Origin: DATBSL01 sp963729875
GTDB taxonomy: Bacteria > Acidobacteriota > Vicinamibacteria > Fen-336
Direction of reading: 5' to 3'
Assembly: GCA_963729875.1 (NCBI GenBank)
Contig: CAVSPR010000011.1
Coordinates: 186,001-250,000 of the forward strand
DNA: 64,000 bases
The notes beneath the pieces were generated by a model. That model was given only the letters and a program-made list of their open reading frames with translations. It made no database searches and had not been told where the DNA came from. The position numbers and the translations under genes are program-made. Below are positions 53,034 through 61,534 of the stretch, one piece after another. Positions within the stretch are counted from its first letter, which is position 1. Each line of letters begins with the position of its first letter.

Positions 53034-54110
53034 CTATCGCTGCTGGCCTTTCACGAACTTCTGGGCCTGCTTCCGCACCGGCTCCGGGACGTTGCGGTCC
53101 ACCGCGATCCCCTTGATGTCGCGCGGGTTCAGGCGCGGCACGAGGGTCAGGGCGATGCCGATCGGCGTCCGCGGGTTGCGCACGAGATTGTTGATCACGG
53201 TGTAGCGCTTCGTCCACTCCCGGTGGTGGCCGATCTCGCGCAGGACCTGGTCGGAGATGTTCTTCATGGCGGAGAAGGACTCGATCTCGGCCTCGGTGAG
53301 CCGGGGGCTCCCGAGCACGCCCATCGCCACCAGCCGGTTGGGGTCGCGGATCAAGATCGCCCGCTCCTCGCGAGAGCCCTTGAGCGCCGTGATGAGCTTC
53401 TCCGCGGTGTTCAGCCGGTAGATCTTCTGGACCGCGCTCACCTTCTCCGTCTGCTGCCGCTCTTCCTCGGAGAGGTAGCGGACCATCGCCTCGTCCTCCG
53501 TCAGGAAGACGTCCCCGACGGGTGCGATCTCGGCCTCCGGCTCGGGCGGCGCCTCGGCTGGCGCGGCCTCGGGGGGCGGCGGGGGGGCGGCAGGGGCCGC
53601 CTCCGCCTCGCCGATGTGGAAGCTCTCCCGCAGCTCGCGCAGGCGCCGCTTCTGGTCGTTGTTCAAGCCCGCGTTCGCCTCGAGCGCGACGAGGAGCGAC
53701 GTGCGCCGCAGCAGGCGCGTCTGGTTGATGACGACGAGCTCGGCCTGCGCCTGGGGCAGCACGGGGGCGAGCTTCTCGATCGTCTCGTCGGGGAGCGAGG
53801 TGTTCTGCAGGACCACCTCGCGCAGCTCCTGCTCCGCCCGGTGGGTGACGGCCCAGGACAGCACCTCGACCGAGGTGTCGCGGCTCTTCAGGATCGGCAG
53901 GAGCTCGGCGACCGGAAACGACACCAGGGACTTGTCGGCCGCCTCGCGCACGGCCTCGTCGGGGTCGAGAACGAGGCTGGTCCAGAGCTCGAGGAGGTCC
54001 TCGGGCTTGAGCGGCAGGAGCCCCTGCGCGGCCATGAGGCGCAGGTCGCGGGCCACGCCCCCGCGCCGAAACTGCTCGACCAGGGGGTTGGTGGGCCGCG
54101 CGTCCGCCAT
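53034..54110 (-). CDS. Unknown protein with HEAT-like helices
   Basis: A 358-residue, mainly helical protein that I do not recognise. The N-terminal half has HEAT-like repeats (DLLELWTSLVLDPDEAVREA, VLSWAVTHRAEQELREVVLQ). A Pro/Ala-rich linker at about 165-195 joins it to a helical C-terminal half (VSAVQKIYRLNTAEKLITAL, VINNLVRNPRTPIGIALTLV). There is no signal peptide or membrane segment. Because it sits between the RodZ-like and J-domain genes, a scaffold role in the phospho-signalling cluster is plausible but unproven. Confidence 0.6.
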   Translation of the reverse strand: MADARPTNPLVEQFRRGGVARDLRLMAAQGLLPLKPEDLLELWTSLVLDPDEAVREAADKSLVSFPVAELLPILKSRDTSVEVLSWAVTHRAEQELREVVLQNTSLPDETIEKLAPVLPQAQAELVVINQTRLLRRTSLLVALEANAGLNNDQKRRLRELRESFHIGEAEAAPAAPPPPPEAAPAEAPPEPEAEIAPVGDVFLTEDEAMVRYLSEEERQQTEKVSAVQKIYRLNTAEKLITALKGSREERAILIRDPNRLVAMGVLGSPRLTEAEIESFSAMKNISDQVLREIGHHREWTKRYTVINNLVRNPRTPIGIALTLVPRLNPRDIKGIAVDRNVPEPVRKQAQKFVKGQQR

Positions 54111-54116
54111 GAGGAG

Positions 54117-54890
54117 CTAGCCGCTGTGTCCGTCGGGCTCGGCCGCGCCGTCCTGCTGGACGAGCGAGGGCAGGTTCTGACGGGTGATCACGATGTTCTT
54201 GCGGACCTCGCCGCTGCGGCCTAGGGGCAGGGCCGGGCGGTCGTTGACACGGATGCTCAGGCCGCCGGCGTTCCCCACGGAAAGCACGATCTCGCCGCGC
54301 GCCTCGAGGGTCTGTGACTCGCCCTCGGCGAGGATCCGGTTGATGACCGTCTCGCCGTCGGCCCGTACCTCCACCCAGCAGTCCTGCTGGGCGCGCATCG
54401 TCAGCACGAGGCCCTCCGCGGCGGTCTCGGAGGCCGGCGACAGGGACGGTGAGGGGTAGACCCGGTCGGTGGGCAGCACCGCCGGCGCCGCCGCGACCGG
54501 CGTGGGCGTGGGCTCCGGCCGCGCGCGCTCGGGCCCGCCGCCGCGCCGCAACGTGAGCACCACCGCCACGATCGCCACGGCCGCCAGGAAGACATGGCCA
54601 AACGACACGCGGAATCCTCGCGGGGGCCCCGGGTAGGCCTTGCGCTCGGCGGGCTCCGGGCCGTGCGCGCTCACGAAGTCGGCAACCGCCCTCTCGACGT
54701 CGAGGCCGAGGAAGAGGGCGTACTGCTTCACGAACGCGCGGGGAAAGATGCCCCCGGGCAGGACGTCGATCCGGTCCTCCTCGAGCGCCTGCAGGAAGCG
54801 CACGCTGATCTTCGTGCCCTCCGCGATCTCGCGCAGGCTCACGCCGCGCAGCTCGCGTTCCGTCCGCAGCTTGTCGCCGAACGAGCCCAT
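54117..54890 (-). CDS. RodZ-like transmembrane HTH protein
   Basis: A 257-residue protein with an N-terminal RodZ-type helix-turn-helix (TERELRGVSLREIAEGTKIS, FLQALEEDRIDVLPG). A transmembrane helix follows at about 98-115 (VFLAAVAIVAVVLTL), then a Pro/Ala linker and a C-terminal DUF4115 beta domain (CWVEVRADGETVINRILAEG, LSVGNAGGLSIRVNDRP). RodZ links the MreB cytoskeleton to cell-wall synthesis. It is the first gene of the signalling cluster and has its own strong promoter. Confidence 0.85.
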   Translation of the reverse strand: MGSFGDKLRTERELRGVSLREIAEGTKISVRFLQALEEDRIDVLPGGIFPRAFVKQYALFLGLDVERAVADFVSAHGPEPAERKAYPGPPRGFRVSFGHVFLAAVAIVAVVLTLRRGGGPERARPEPTPTPVAAAPAVLPTDRVYPSPSLSPASETAAEGLVLTMRAQQDCWVEVRADGETVINRILAEGESQTLEARGEIVLSVGNAGGLSIRVNDRPALPLGRSGEVRKNIVITRQNLPSLVQQDGAAEPDGHSG

Positions 54891-54939
54891 GGCATCCGCC
54901 TTCTCGACCCCGGCCCAGAGCTGGGGCCGCAGCGGCGTG

Positions 54940-54969
54940 ATTCTAGTGTGCGCGCCGGAGGAGTGTCAA
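54940..54969 (-). promoter_or_regulatory. Strong sigma70 promoter of the RodZ-led signalling cluster
   Basis: TTGACA (54969-54964) and TAGAAT (54945-54940) on the minus strand, 18 bases apart, about 50 bases before the RodZ-like start. This makes the cluster separable from the ffh-led genes upstream. Confidence 0.8.
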
Positions 54970-55006
54970 ATGCATCTCGTTGAGCCGTCGAGAATTGGAC
55001 TGGCCT

Positions 55007-55759
55007 TCAGCCGTCCCTCGGGCGGTCGAGGACCTCCTGCGCCGCCGCCCGGACCAGCGGGCGCAGCTCCCCGGCCTCCGCGACGCGCCGCAGGTCGCGG
55101 GGCACCAGCGAGCTGATCTGCCGAAGCGCGAGGGCGAGGGGCGTGCGCGGCTGCAGCGCGAGGGCGAGGCGCACCGCGTAGTTCGAGCCCCACCGCGTTG
55201 AGGAGAAGGCGGCCTCGAGCAGGATGGCCGGGACGTCGTCCCGGCGCAGCGCGGCCACGAGGTCCTCCTCGCGCAGGCGCGGGTTGACCAGCGCCGACTC
55301 CGTGACCTGCCGCTCGCCGTCCGCCAGCAGGGCCGGCAGGAGGGCAGGCGTCGCGACGCGGGCGAGGGTCACCCTGTCCCCGAGTCGCATGTCGCGCAGG
55401 CCGTCGCGAAGGAGCGCTTCCGCCCGCGCCCGGACCGCGGCGGGCAGCCGCGGCGTGGCCGCGACGTCGGCGAGATCGCGCCAGTAGAGGGTGGAGACGA
55501 GGCGCAGCGAGAGCGCCCGCGGCGCGCGGGGGCTCAGCACCACCCGGGCCAGCACCCGCGGCCGCTCCGACCACGGCGGGGTCGACGCCACCTCCTCCAG
55601 GAAGGCGGCGGGCACGGCGCGGCGGAGGACACCGGCGAGGACCTGCTCGTCCGGTGCCTGGGCCAGGGCCTCCCGGGCGCGGGCCCGGGTCTCGCCGGCA
55701 CGCAGGGCCTCGGCGAAGAGCGAGTCGACGACCGCCCGCTCCTTCTCCTCGCTCCCCAG
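55007..55759 (-). CDS. Unknown helical (HEAT-like) protein, probable CTG start
   Basis: A 250-residue, Leu/Ala/Arg-rich helical protein with weak HEAT-like repetition (LRDMRLGDRVTLARVATPAL, LRREDDVPAILLEAA-like blocks). I recognise no catalytic motif. The conventional GTG start at 55615 would cut off a coding-like stretch (SLFAEALRAGETRARAREAL). A TGA lies in frame just upstream, and the only initiator between them with a good Shine-Dalgarno (AGGAGGGA, 7 bases before) is CTG at 55759. It follows the small membrane protein by 15 bases. Confidence 0.6.
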   Translation of the reverse strand: MGSEEKERAVVDSLFAEALRAGETRARAREALAQAPDEQVLAGVLRRAVPAAFLEEVASTPPWSERPRVLARVVLSPRAPRALSLRLVSTLYWRDLADVAATPRLPAAVRARAEALLRDGLRDMRLGDRVTLARVATPALLPALLADGERQVTESALVNPRLREEDLVAALRRDDVPAILLEAAFSSTRWGSNYAVRLALALQPRTPLALALRQISSLVPRDLRRVAEAGELRPLVRAAAQEVLDRPRDG

Positions 55760-55774
55760 GGCCGTCCCTCCTCG

Positions 55775-56008
55775 TCAACCGCGGTGCCCGGACCCGAGCA
55801 CTGACCGGTGGGCGTCGGCGAGCGCGAGCAGGACGTTGACGAGCCCAAGGCCCGTCACGGCCCCGCGCGTGAAGGCGTTGAGCAGGAGGCCCCGCATGCC
55901 CGGCCACACCTGCAGCACCCAGTTCGAGTCCCACAGGGGCGTCCAGGGCGCGAAGACCAGGACGATCCCCACGAGGAGCGAGCTCAGGATCGAGAGCAGG
56001 GCGGCCAA
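55775..56008 (-). CDS. Small two-helix membrane protein
   Basis: A 77-residue protein with two hydrophobic segments: LLSILSSLLVGIVLVFAPWT and AVTGLGLVNVLLALADA, joined by a Trp-rich loop (WDSNWVLQVWPG). The TTG start has no Shine-Dalgarno, and the true start may differ. It sits between the large TPR gene and the HEAT-like gene with short gaps, in the same direction. Function unknown. Confidence 0.5.
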   Translation of the reverse strand: MAALLSILSSLLVGIVLVFAPWTPLWDSNWVLQVWPGMRGLLLNAFTRGAVTGLGLVNVLLALADAHRSVLGSGHRG

Positions 56009-56036
56009 GGGGACCAGGCGGCGGGGCCGGGGACGC

Positions 56037-58853
56037 TCACGGCCCCCCGAGCTCGCGCAGTTTCTCCGCGACGTCGCGGAACGAGGCGTCCTGGCCGTAG
56101 AGCTCGGTGAAGAGCGCCCGGGCGCGGTCGGTCTCGCCCGCCTGCTCGAGGGCGCTCGCCAGGTCGTAGCGCAGCCCCTGGTACTCCTCGTCGGTGCGGC
56201 CGGGGGCGGAGAGCCCCTTCTCGAACCACTTCACCGCGAGCTTGGGCATGCCCTTCTCGACGAAGCAGATGCCGAGCATGCTCGAGCACTCGAGCAGGCG
56301 CCCCTCGTCCTTGGCGGCGAGCTGGAACTCGGCGATCGCCTCGTCCACGAGGCCCATCTCCTTGTACGCGATGCCGAGGTTGTACCGCGTTTCGTAGTCC
56401 TCCTTGCCGAGCTGCTTGTCGACACCCTTCTGGAACTCGCGGAAGATGTCGGCGAGCGAGGCGTCGCCGAGGTCGGTCCCGGGCGCGGGCGGAGCCTCGG
56501 CCGCCACCGCGGGCTGCGCCCCGAAGAGATCGCCCAGCTCGGACGCGAGGTCGAAGCCGTCTCCCCCGTTCCCGCCCCCGGAGGGGACGGCCGCCGCCGC
56601 CTCGACCGCCGGCGCCGCGGCAGCGGGTGTGAACTCGAGGAAGTCCGCGCCCAGCTGGAGGGGCTCCTCGGCGGCAGCCGGGGACACGGGGGACTCGACC
56701 GGCACGAGGTCCTCCGCCGCCGCGGCCGACGGGATCCCGGAGACCTCCAGTCCCAGCTCGGCGAGCCGCTGCACGAGGGCCGGGTAGGCGGCGAGCCGGG
56801 CGCCCACGTCGTTCAGGACTCCCCTCGCGTCCTCGACGAAGCCCAGCGAAACGTACTGGTCGATCTCCTCGAGGGCCCGCCGCAGGTCGGGCGGCACGTC
56901 GCCCACGGGAGCGGCCCCGGGGGCAGCCTGGGCGACGAGGCCGGTGGTGACCATGGGCACGGGCACGGTCGCGGGCGGCAGCTCGTCGAGGTCGAACCCG
57001 GCCTCAGGGGCCGGCGGCTCCTCCTCGTCGATGAACTGGCCGCCGATGTCGCCGCCGGCCGGCGCGAGCTCCTCGTCCTCGAAGGCCGCCTCGAGGGCCG
57101 GCTCGGGAGGGATCGGCTCGAGCTCCTCGAACTCCTCGAGCAGCTCCTCCTCCTCCTCGTGCGCCGGCTCTTCGACGGTGATCTCGACGCCCGCCTCCAC
57201 CGCGGCGGGCCGGTGAGCGGGAGCGGCCACGGCGGGGACCGCGACCGCCGGGGCCGTCACGGGAGCGGCGACGACGCCGCCGAGCGCGTCGGCCTCGGCG
57301 TCGAACCGGATCGCGTCGTCGGCGTCGCCCTTCAGGCGATGGACCTCCGCCATCACGCGCAGCCGCTCGGCGGCGGCCTCGCTTTCGCCCTTCTCGCGGT
57401 GGAGGTCGACGAGCTCGCGCAGCGCCTCGAGGTTGTCCGGGAAGCGGCCCAGGATCGCCTCGAACTGGTCGCGGGCCTTGTCGCCCAGGCCGTACTTGCG
57501 GAACACCCGGCCCTCGGCGAGGTGCTCACCGATGAACTCCTGATCGTCGGCGGAGAGCGGGCCGCTCAGCTCGAGGCCGGCCCGGCCGGCGGCCCGGGAC
57601 ACCGGCACGGGGACCGGCGGCATCGGGGGCGCGGCCGGACGGTCGAGGTCGACGTCGAAGCCGCCCGCGCGCTGGTCCCCCTGCTGCTCGCGGAGCCAGC
57701 GGAGCTTCGAGCGGTGCTGCTCGTTGTGCGGCTCGAGCTGCACCAGCATCTCCAGGATGGAGGCGGCCTGCTCCAGGCCGCCCCCCGCGAGGTAGGCCTC
57801 CACCATCTGCGAGTAGGTCTGCGCCACCAGCGTGTCGTTGCGCGACTGCCGGTACAGCTCCACGAGCTTGCCCAGGGAGCGGATGTGGGAGGGGTTCTTC
57901 TGGACGATCTGCTGCAGCAGCGCGGCGGCGCGGTCGGTCTGGCGCCGCTCGGCCAGCTTCTCCACCGCCGGCAGGAGCTGGTCGAACGCCTCGTCGTGGC
58001 GGCCCTCGGCCAGGTAGACCTGGCCGAGCTGCATCCGCGCTTCCTGGTCGGAGGGGTCCCGCTCGAGCAGGCTCTCCAGCACCTGCCGGGCCTCGTCGGC
58101 CCGCTTCGACCCGAGGCAGGCCTCGGCCAGGCGGAGCGCGACCTCCCGGTCGGCAGGGGCGGCCCGGCGCGCCTCCTGCAGGCTCTCGATCGCCCGCGCG
58201 TAGTCCTTCTGCACGAGGTGGACGCGGGCGGCCGCGGAGAGGAGCCGCGGGCTGCGGGGTCCGGAGCGCAGGGCTTTGTCGATGAGCTGCAGGGCCTCGG
58301 CGAGGTGGCCCTTCTTCACGAGCTCCTCGGCGATGGCGACGTACTCGCCGGCCGCTTTCTCCGGGCTGCCCTCGCGGGCGTAGAGCTCGGCCAGGCGGAT
58401 CCGCACCTTCATGTCCGAGGGGTCCACCTCGGCCATCCGCTTCAGGACGTCGCCTGCCTCGCGGATCCGGTTGCGCTTGACGTACTCGTCGATGACGACG
58501 CCCAGCGTCTGCTTGGCCTCGGCCACGAGCCCTTGCCGGGCGTAGAGGTCACCGAGGGCCACGTTGCCCTCGAGCAGCGAGGGGTCGGTGCGGAGGACCT
58601 TCTTCCAGACCGCGATCGCCTTCAGGTAGAAGCCGTCGTCGGCGAAGTAGCGGGCGACCTTGACGTACTGCTCGTTGGCGGCCTTGAGGTTGTTGAGCTT
58701 CGCGTAGAGGTCGCCGATGCGGTTGACGGTGTTCCAGTCCCGCGGGTTCTCCTGGACGATCTGCTTGAGGAGGTCGACCGCCCGGTCGAAGCGGCCCGCG
58801 CGCTCCGCGGCGTCCGCGTCCTGCCTCAGCTTGATCTGGTTGATCTTCGCCAC
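56037..58853 (-). CDS. Large TPR scaffold protein
   Basis: A 938-residue cytosolic protein. Residues 1-430 and about 450-530 are TPR repeats (AGRFDRAVDLLKQIVQENPR, DYARAIESLQEARRAAPADR). A long acidic, Pro/Ala/Glu-rich linker (HEEEEELLEEFEELEPIPPE) follows, and the last 130 residues are again TPRs (LGIAYKEMGLVDEAIAEFQL). The repeats resemble those at the N-terminus of the TPR/cyclic-nucleotide-binding protein at 9256 (DGFYLKAIAVWKKVLRTDPS against DGFATKAVAVLKKMQKLDPS). No enzymatic domain. It follows rnhB by 15 bases. Confidence 0.82.
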   Translation of the reverse strand: MAKINQIKLRQDADAAERAGRFDRAVDLLKQIVQENPRDWNTVNRIGDLYAKLNNLKAANEQYVKVARYFADDGFYLKAIAVWKKVLRTDPSLLEGNVALGDLYARQGLVAEAKQTLGVVIDEYVKRNRIREAGDVLKRMAEVDPSDMKVRIRLAELYAREGSPEKAAGEYVAIAEELVKKGHLAEALQLIDKALRSGPRSPRLLSAAARVHLVQKDYARAIESLQEARRAAPADREVALRLAEACLGSKRADEARQVLESLLERDPSDQEARMQLGQVYLAEGRHDEAFDQLLPAVEKLAERRQTDRAAALLQQIVQKNPSHIRSLGKLVELYRQSRNDTLVAQTYSQMVEAYLAGGGLEQAASILEMLVQLEPHNEQHRSKLRWLREQQGDQRAGGFDVDLDRPAAPPMPPVPVPVSRAAGRAGLELSGPLSADDQEFIGEHLAEGRVFRKYGLGDKARDQFEAILGRFPDNLEALRELVDLHREKGESEAAAERLRVMAEVHRLKGDADDAIRFDAEADALGGVVAAPVTAPAVAVPAVAAPAHRPAAVEAGVEITVEEPAHEEEEELLEEFEELEPIPPEPALEAAFEDEELAPAGGDIGGQFIDEEEPPAPEAGFDLDELPPATVPVPMVTTGLVAQAAPGAAPVGDVPPDLRRALEEIDQYVSLGFVEDARGVLNDVGARLAAYPALVQRLAELGLEVSGIPSAAAAEDLVPVESPVSPAAAEEPLQLGADFLEFTPAAAAPAVEAAAAVPSGGGNGGDGFDLASELGDLFGAQPAVAAEAPPAPGTDLGDASLADIFREFQKGVDKQLGKEDYETRYNLGIAYKEMGLVDEAIAEFQLAAKDEGRLLECSSMLGICFVEKGMPKLAVKWFEKGLSAPGRTDEEYQGLRYDLASALEQAGETDRARALFTELYGQDASFRDVAEKLRELGGP

Positions 58854-58868
58854 GCTAGCCCCGCGGCC

Positions 58869-59537
58869 TCACGAGAAGAGCCACGCCTGGGTGGTGCCCT
58901 GGAAGGACCGGCGGTGGATGGCCGTGGGGCCGAGGCGGCGCAGGGCCTCGAGGTGCCCCTCGCTGCCGTAGCCCATGTTGTGGGCCAGCCCGTAGCCGGG
59001 GTGCCGGCCGTCCAGCTCGCGCATGAGGGCGTCCCGCGCGACCTTGGCCACGATCGAGGCGGCGGCGATCGACACCGAGAGGGCGTCGCCCTTCACGATG
59101 GGCCGCTGCTCCACCTCGAGCCCGGGGATGGTGAGGGCGTCGACGAGGACGAGGTCGGGCATCGCGGGCAGGGAGAGGACGGCGCGGCGCATCGCGAGCA
59201 GGGTGGCCTTCAGGATGTTGACGCGGTCGATCTCGCCCGGCTCGGCCAGGCCGACCCCGACGCCGCGGGCGTGGGCGCGGATCCGCGCGTCGAGCGCCTC
59301 GCGCCTTTGCCTCGTGAGCCGCTTGGAGTCGTCGAGGCCATCGACGTCGAAGCCGTCGCCGAGCACCACGGCCCCGGCGACCACGGGGCCGCAGAGGGCG
59401 CCCCGCCCCACCTCGTCGACACCGGCGACGACCACGTGGCCCGCCGCGCGCGCCTCGTCCTCGAAGCGCGTTCCGCAGCGCAACTCCACGCCGCGGTGGA
59501 CCGCCGGCCGCCGGCTCCGCCCAGACGCCGCTCGCAT
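58869..59537 (-). CDS. rnhB: Ribonuclease HII
   Basis: Removes ribonucleotides from RNA-DNA hybrids. The 222-residue product has the active-site motif VAGVDEVGRGALCGPVVAGAV, then DDSKRL, LVDALTIPG, and KGDALSVSIAAASIVAKVAR, with HPGYGLAHNMGYGSEGHLEA near the end. The catalytic Asp-Glu-Asp-Asp set is present. The N-terminal 25 residues are Arg-rich and may not all be translated. It follows rplS at the end of the conserved trmD-rplS-rnhB order. Confidence 0.95.
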   Translation of the reverse strand: MRAASGRSRRPAVHRGVELRCGTRFEDEARAAGHVVVAGVDEVGRGALCGPVVAGAVVLGDGFDVDGLDDSKRLTRQRREALDARIRAHARGVGVGLAEPGEIDRVNILKATLLAMRRAVLSLPAMPDLVLVDALTIPGLEVEQRPIVKGDALSVSIAAASIVAKVARDALMRELDGRHPGYGLAHNMGYGSEGHLEALRRLGPTAIHRRSFQGTTQAWLFS

Positions 59538-59576
59538 CGCCCCCCTTCGTCCCCGGCCAGCACCCGGGGGAGGTCT

Positions 59577-59981
59577 CTACGCCTCCGGAGCCGCGCCCTC
59601 CACTCGCCGCTCCTGCATGCGCCCGGCCTTGCCCTTGCGCTCCCGGAGGAAGTAGAGCTTGGCCCGGCGCACGCGCGCGTGCTTGACCACCTCGATCTTC
59701 TCTATGGTCCGCGCGTGCAGCGGGAAGATCCGCTCCACCCCGGTGCCGAAGGAGATCTTGCGCACGGTGACGGTGGCCCGGGTGCTGCTGCCCCGCAGGC
59801 CGATCACCACGCCCTCGAAGACCTGCACGCGCTCGCGCTCGGTCTCCTTGGGCTTGCCCTTGATCTCCTCCTTGACGTTCGTCTCCTTGACGCGCACGTG
59901 CACGCGCACGGTGTCGCCGGGGTTGAGCTGCGGCAGGGCCTTCTTCAGGTCCGCCGACTCGACTTTCTCGATGGCCTTCAT
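59577..59981 (-). CDS. rplS: 50S ribosomal protein L19
   Basis: The 134-residue product contains the L19 pattern: NPGDTVRVHVRVKE, ERVQVFEGVVIGLRG, TVRKISFGTGVERIFPLHA, KIEVVKHARVRRAKLYFLRE. The start at 59981 gives the normal N-terminus MKAIEKVESADLKKALPQ. The frame is open further upstream but only as a shadow of trmD. The C-terminal tail of about 15 residues is slightly longer than in E. coli. Confidence 0.97.
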   Translation of the reverse strand: MKAIEKVESADLKKALPQLNPGDTVRVHVRVKETNVKEEIKGKPKETERERVQVFEGVVIGLRGSSTRATVTVRKISFGTGVERIFPLHARTIEKIEVVKHARVRRAKLYFLRERKGKAGRMQERRVEGAAPEA

Positions 59982-59997
59982 GGTCTTCTTTCCGCCC

Positions 59998-60786
59998 CTA
60001 TTTGTGAATGACGGCGGGGGTTTTGTCCAGCGCCCCGGGCCCGCCCGCCCGGGACTCGTCCTCGATCTCCCGCAGCAGCGCCTCGTCCTCGGCGGTGAGC
60101 GGGGCCACGGCCAGCAGGTCCGGCCTGCGCTCCCGGGTCGCGCGCAGGGCCTCCCGGCGGCGCCAGCGCCGGATGCGGCCGTGGTCACCTGACAGCAGCA
60201 CCTCGGGCACGCCGTGCCCGCGCCACTCCGAGGGGCGCGTGTAGTGCGGCCAGTCCAGCCGCCCGTCTCCGAAGGAGTCACTCTCCGCCGAGCCCTCGTC
60301 GCCGAGGGCACCCGGCACGAGTCGCACCGTGGCCTCGACCACGGCCAGGGCGGCCGTCTCGCCGCCGGTGAGCACGAAGTCCCCGAGGCTCAGCTCCTCG
60401 GTGGCCAGCTCCTGCGCCACGCGCTCGTCGATCCCCTCGTACCGCCCGCACAGCAGGACGAGCCGGTCGAGGAGAGAGAGCCGCCGGGCGGCCTCCTGGT
60501 CGAAGCGACGGCCGCGCGGCGACAGGAGCACCACCGCCTCGCTCCCGGCCGGGCCGTCCGCCCGGACCTTTTCCAGCGCCCGGAAGAATGGCTCGGCTTT
60601 CATCACCATCCCCGGCCCGCCGCCGAAGGGCGCGTCGTCCACCGTGCGGTGGCGGTCGTCGGTGTGCTCGCGCAGGTCGTGGACGCGGATGTCCACGAGC
60701 CCCGCCTCCCGGGCCCGCATCACGATGCCCTCGCAGAGCGGCCCCTCGACCATGCGGGGGAAGATCGTGACGAGGTCAATCCGCAC
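59998..60786 (-). CDS. trmD: tRNA (guanine-N1)-methyltransferase
   Basis: Methylates G37 of tRNAs with SAM. The 262-residue knotted (SPOUT) enzyme has VHDLREHTDDRHRTVDDAPF and GGGPGMVMKAEP, then LLCGRYEGIDERV and LSLGDFVLTGGETAALAVVE in the SAM-binding knot, and HYTRPSEWRGHGVPEVLLSG in the tRNA-contacting part. The GTG start overlaps the end of rimM by 11 bases. The C-terminus extends slightly with a Glu/Asp-rich tail. Confidence 0.97.
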   Translation of the reverse strand: MRIDLVTIFPRMVEGPLCEGIVMRAREAGLVDIRVHDLREHTDDRHRTVDDAPFGGGPGMVMKAEPFFRALEKVRADGPAGSEAVVLLSPRGRRFDQEAARRLSLLDRLVLLCGRYEGIDERVAQELATEELSLGDFVLTGGETAALAVVEATVRLVPGALGDEGSAESDSFGDGRLDWPHYTRPSEWRGHGVPEVLLSGDHGRIRRWRRREALRATRERRPDLLAVAPLTAEDEALLREIEDESRAGGPGALDKTPAVIHK

Positions 60787-61300
60787 CGGCGTACTCCGGC
60801 CTCACCGCGAGTATGCGGCCCCGGGCGACGTCCACTTCCCTGACGAAGTCGGAGACGAAGGGGAGCAGCGTCTCCCCGTCCGGCCCGCGCACGACCAGAA
60901 CGTGCGCGTCCTTCCCCGTCTCCCACACGTCCTCCACCAGGCCGATCGCGGCGCCCGTCACGTCCTCGACCCGCAGCCCGGTGAGCTGGTGGTGGTAGAA
61001 GGAGCCCTCGGGCAGGGTGGCCAGCTCCGCCTCCGCGATCCGCAGCTCCAACCCCCGCAGCGTCTCCGCCTCGTCGATCGAGGCCACACCCTCGAACTGG
61101 AGCACGAACCGGCCCTTGTGGGGCCAGCAGCGCAGGACCGTGAGCTCGCGCACTCCCCCGCCGGGAGCGGCGACGAACGCGCGCCGCAGGCCCGGGAAGC
61201 GGTCGGGCCGGTCGGAGAGGGGCACGACGGCCACCTCCCCGTGGCGGCCCTGGGGCTTCACCACGCGGCCGACGAGCACGAGCTCCCGGAACTCCGGCAT
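60776..61300 (-). CDS. rimM: Ribosome maturation factor RimM
   Basis: Assists maturation of the 30S head and binds S19. The 174-residue product has the N-terminal beta-barrel (VLVGRVVKPQGRHGEVAVVP) and the C-terminal PRC-barrel (GSFYHHQLTGLRVEDVTGAA, then GETLLPFVSDFVREVDVARG). The ATG overlaps the khpA stop (TGATG). The gene order rpsP-khpA-rimM-trmD-rplS supports the call. Confidence 0.95.
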   Translation of the reverse strand: MPEFRELVLVGRVVKPQGRHGEVAVVPLSDRPDRFPGLRRAFVAAPGGGVRELTVLRCWPHKGRFVLQFEGVASIDEAETLRGLELRIAEAELATLPEGSFYHHQLTGLRVEDVTGAAIGLVEDVWETGKDAHVLVVRGPDGETLLPFVSDFVREVDVARGRILAVRPEYAGAD

Positions 61301-61530
61301 CAGTCGAGGATCTCCAGGGCGACGGAGTCGCCCCGCTTCTCGGCGAGCGCGTCGAGCAGGGTTCGCATCGCGTTCGCGGTGCGGCCCTGGCGCCCGATCA
61401 CCCGGCCCCGGTCGCCGGGGGCGACCGACACCTCGACGACGGTCCGGTCGTGCTCCACGTGCTCGCGCACGCGCACGCGGCCGGGCTCGTGCACGAGCCC
61501 GCGGGCGATGTGCAGGACGAGGTCCCTCAC
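61300..61530 (-). CDS. khpA: KH-domain RNA-binding protein KhpA
   Basis: A 76-residue single KH domain with the GxxG loop in GRVIGRQGRTANAMR. KhpA binds RNA globally, usually as a partner of KhpB, and has links to cell division in Gram-positive bacteria. It sits between rpsP and rimM, as in most genomes, and overlaps rimM by one base. Confidence 0.93.
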   Translation of the reverse strand: MRDLVLHIARGLVHEPGRVRVREHVEHDRTVVEVSVAPGDRGRVIGRQGRTANAMRTLLDALAEKRGDSVALEILD

Positions 61531-61534
61531 GGCG

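Noticed and set aside
55491..60011. Open frame of 1506 codons on the plus strand
   Set aside because: Lies opposite the TPR, rnhB and rplS genes and has the repetitive Leu/Gly/Arg/Val composition of a shadow frame.
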